46,282 bases of DNA from Lactococcus termiticola (lineage in GTDB: Bacteria; Bacillota; Bacilli; Lactobacillales; Streptococcaceae), in the NCBI RefSeq assembly GCF_003116835.1, contig NZ_BFFO01000011.1, positions 1-46,282 of the forward strand. The letters run 5' to 3'. Position 1 is the first letter of the stretch; each line of letters opens with the position of its first letter. The notes under the pieces are model-generated. The model was not told where the DNA came from. It was given only the letters and a program-made list of their open reading frames with translations, and did no database searches. Position numbers and translations under genes: made by a program. Shown one piece after another: positions 46,229-46,282 of the stretch.

Positions 46229-46282
46229 ATGTTCATAAGGAATACCCGTTTCCTAAAGTTTCTAAAAGTCCTGAAACCAAAC
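46225..46282 (-). CDS. ISL3-like transposase, C-terminal fragment
   Basis: The last 18 codons in the window read FGFRTFRNFRKRVFLMNI and stop at TAA (46227-46225). A GFRxFxNFRxR tail is typical of ISL3-family transposases. The remainder is beyond the window, so completeness cannot be judged. Confidence 0.65.
   Translation of the reverse strand, partial: FGFRTFRNFRKRVFLMNI

Larger units (their letters stand above)
46157..46282 (-). mobile_element. End of an ISL3-family-like insertion sequence
   Basis: GGCTCTTTGTCAAATCGTGT at 46157-46176 looks like an ISL3-family terminal inverted repeat. It is followed by a spacer with a hairpin and the last codons of a transposase on the minus strand. The rest lies beyond the right edge. 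The family call is from memory of the terminus and the transposase tail. Confidence 0.7.

Overview
The window looks like a chromosomal segment of a Streptococcaceae lactic acid bacterium, most likely Lactococcus or a close relative. The basis is gene content: rpsP-khpA-rimM-trmD, a CopY-CopZ-CopA operon with a TACANNTGTA cop box, separate thiolase and HMG-CoA reductase genes, a C69 dipeptidase, a type II NADH dehydrogenase, a split L-serine dehydratase, a WxL/WxLIP surface locus and KxYKxGKxW-type serine-rich adhesins. This is family-level inference from the sequence; no database was searched.

Layout. 1-10.6 kb: two paralogous serine-rich repeat (SRR) adhesins on the minus strand. The first runs off the left edge and carries at least 35 tandem 60-bp repeats in perfect register. 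11-14.2 kb: an S1-domain protein, a small membrane-anchored protein and mnmA. 14.2-16.4 kb: a nest of structured intergenic repeats, a GalT-like HIT-superfamily gene and a RelE/ParE toxin-antitoxin pair. 16.5-19.1 kb: a YfhO-type membrane protein. 19.1-22 kb: copYZA. 22.1-28.6 kb: a WxL surface locus (WxLIP, LPxTG protein, large WxL protein split by an in-frame TGA). 28.7-32.1 kb: L-serine dehydratase and NDH-2, separated by two more structured repeats. 32.2-39.4 kb: peptidase, hydrolase, CCA-adding enzyme, DegV, DUF1149, trmD, rimM, khpA and rpsP. 39.4-43.5 kb: another structured repeat, an SDR, a frameshifted Crp/Fnr regulator, HMG-CoA reductase and thiolase. 43.7-46 kb: a three-gene zinc-ribbon/membrane-protein cassette with one frameshifted member. 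The last ~125 bases are the end of an ISL3-like insertion sequence.

The most unusual content is intergenic. Six large nested-hairpin elements (about 14.2-14.4, 14.5-14.65, 15.6-15.8, 30.4-30.55, 30.6-30.76 and 39.45-39.7 kb) fall into families. Within a family the stems differ in sequence but keep pairing, while loops and junctions stay constant. This compensatory change is what selection on structure leaves. The copies at 14.2-14.65 kb also resemble the pneumococcal BOX element near the outer stem.

Other points: three genes start six bases after a -10 box and look leaderless (14793, 16488, 38717). Three reading frames are broken by single lesions (in-frame TGA at 26857; short A-run near 41100; T7 run near 44490). 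A hairpin terminator lies between copZ and copA.
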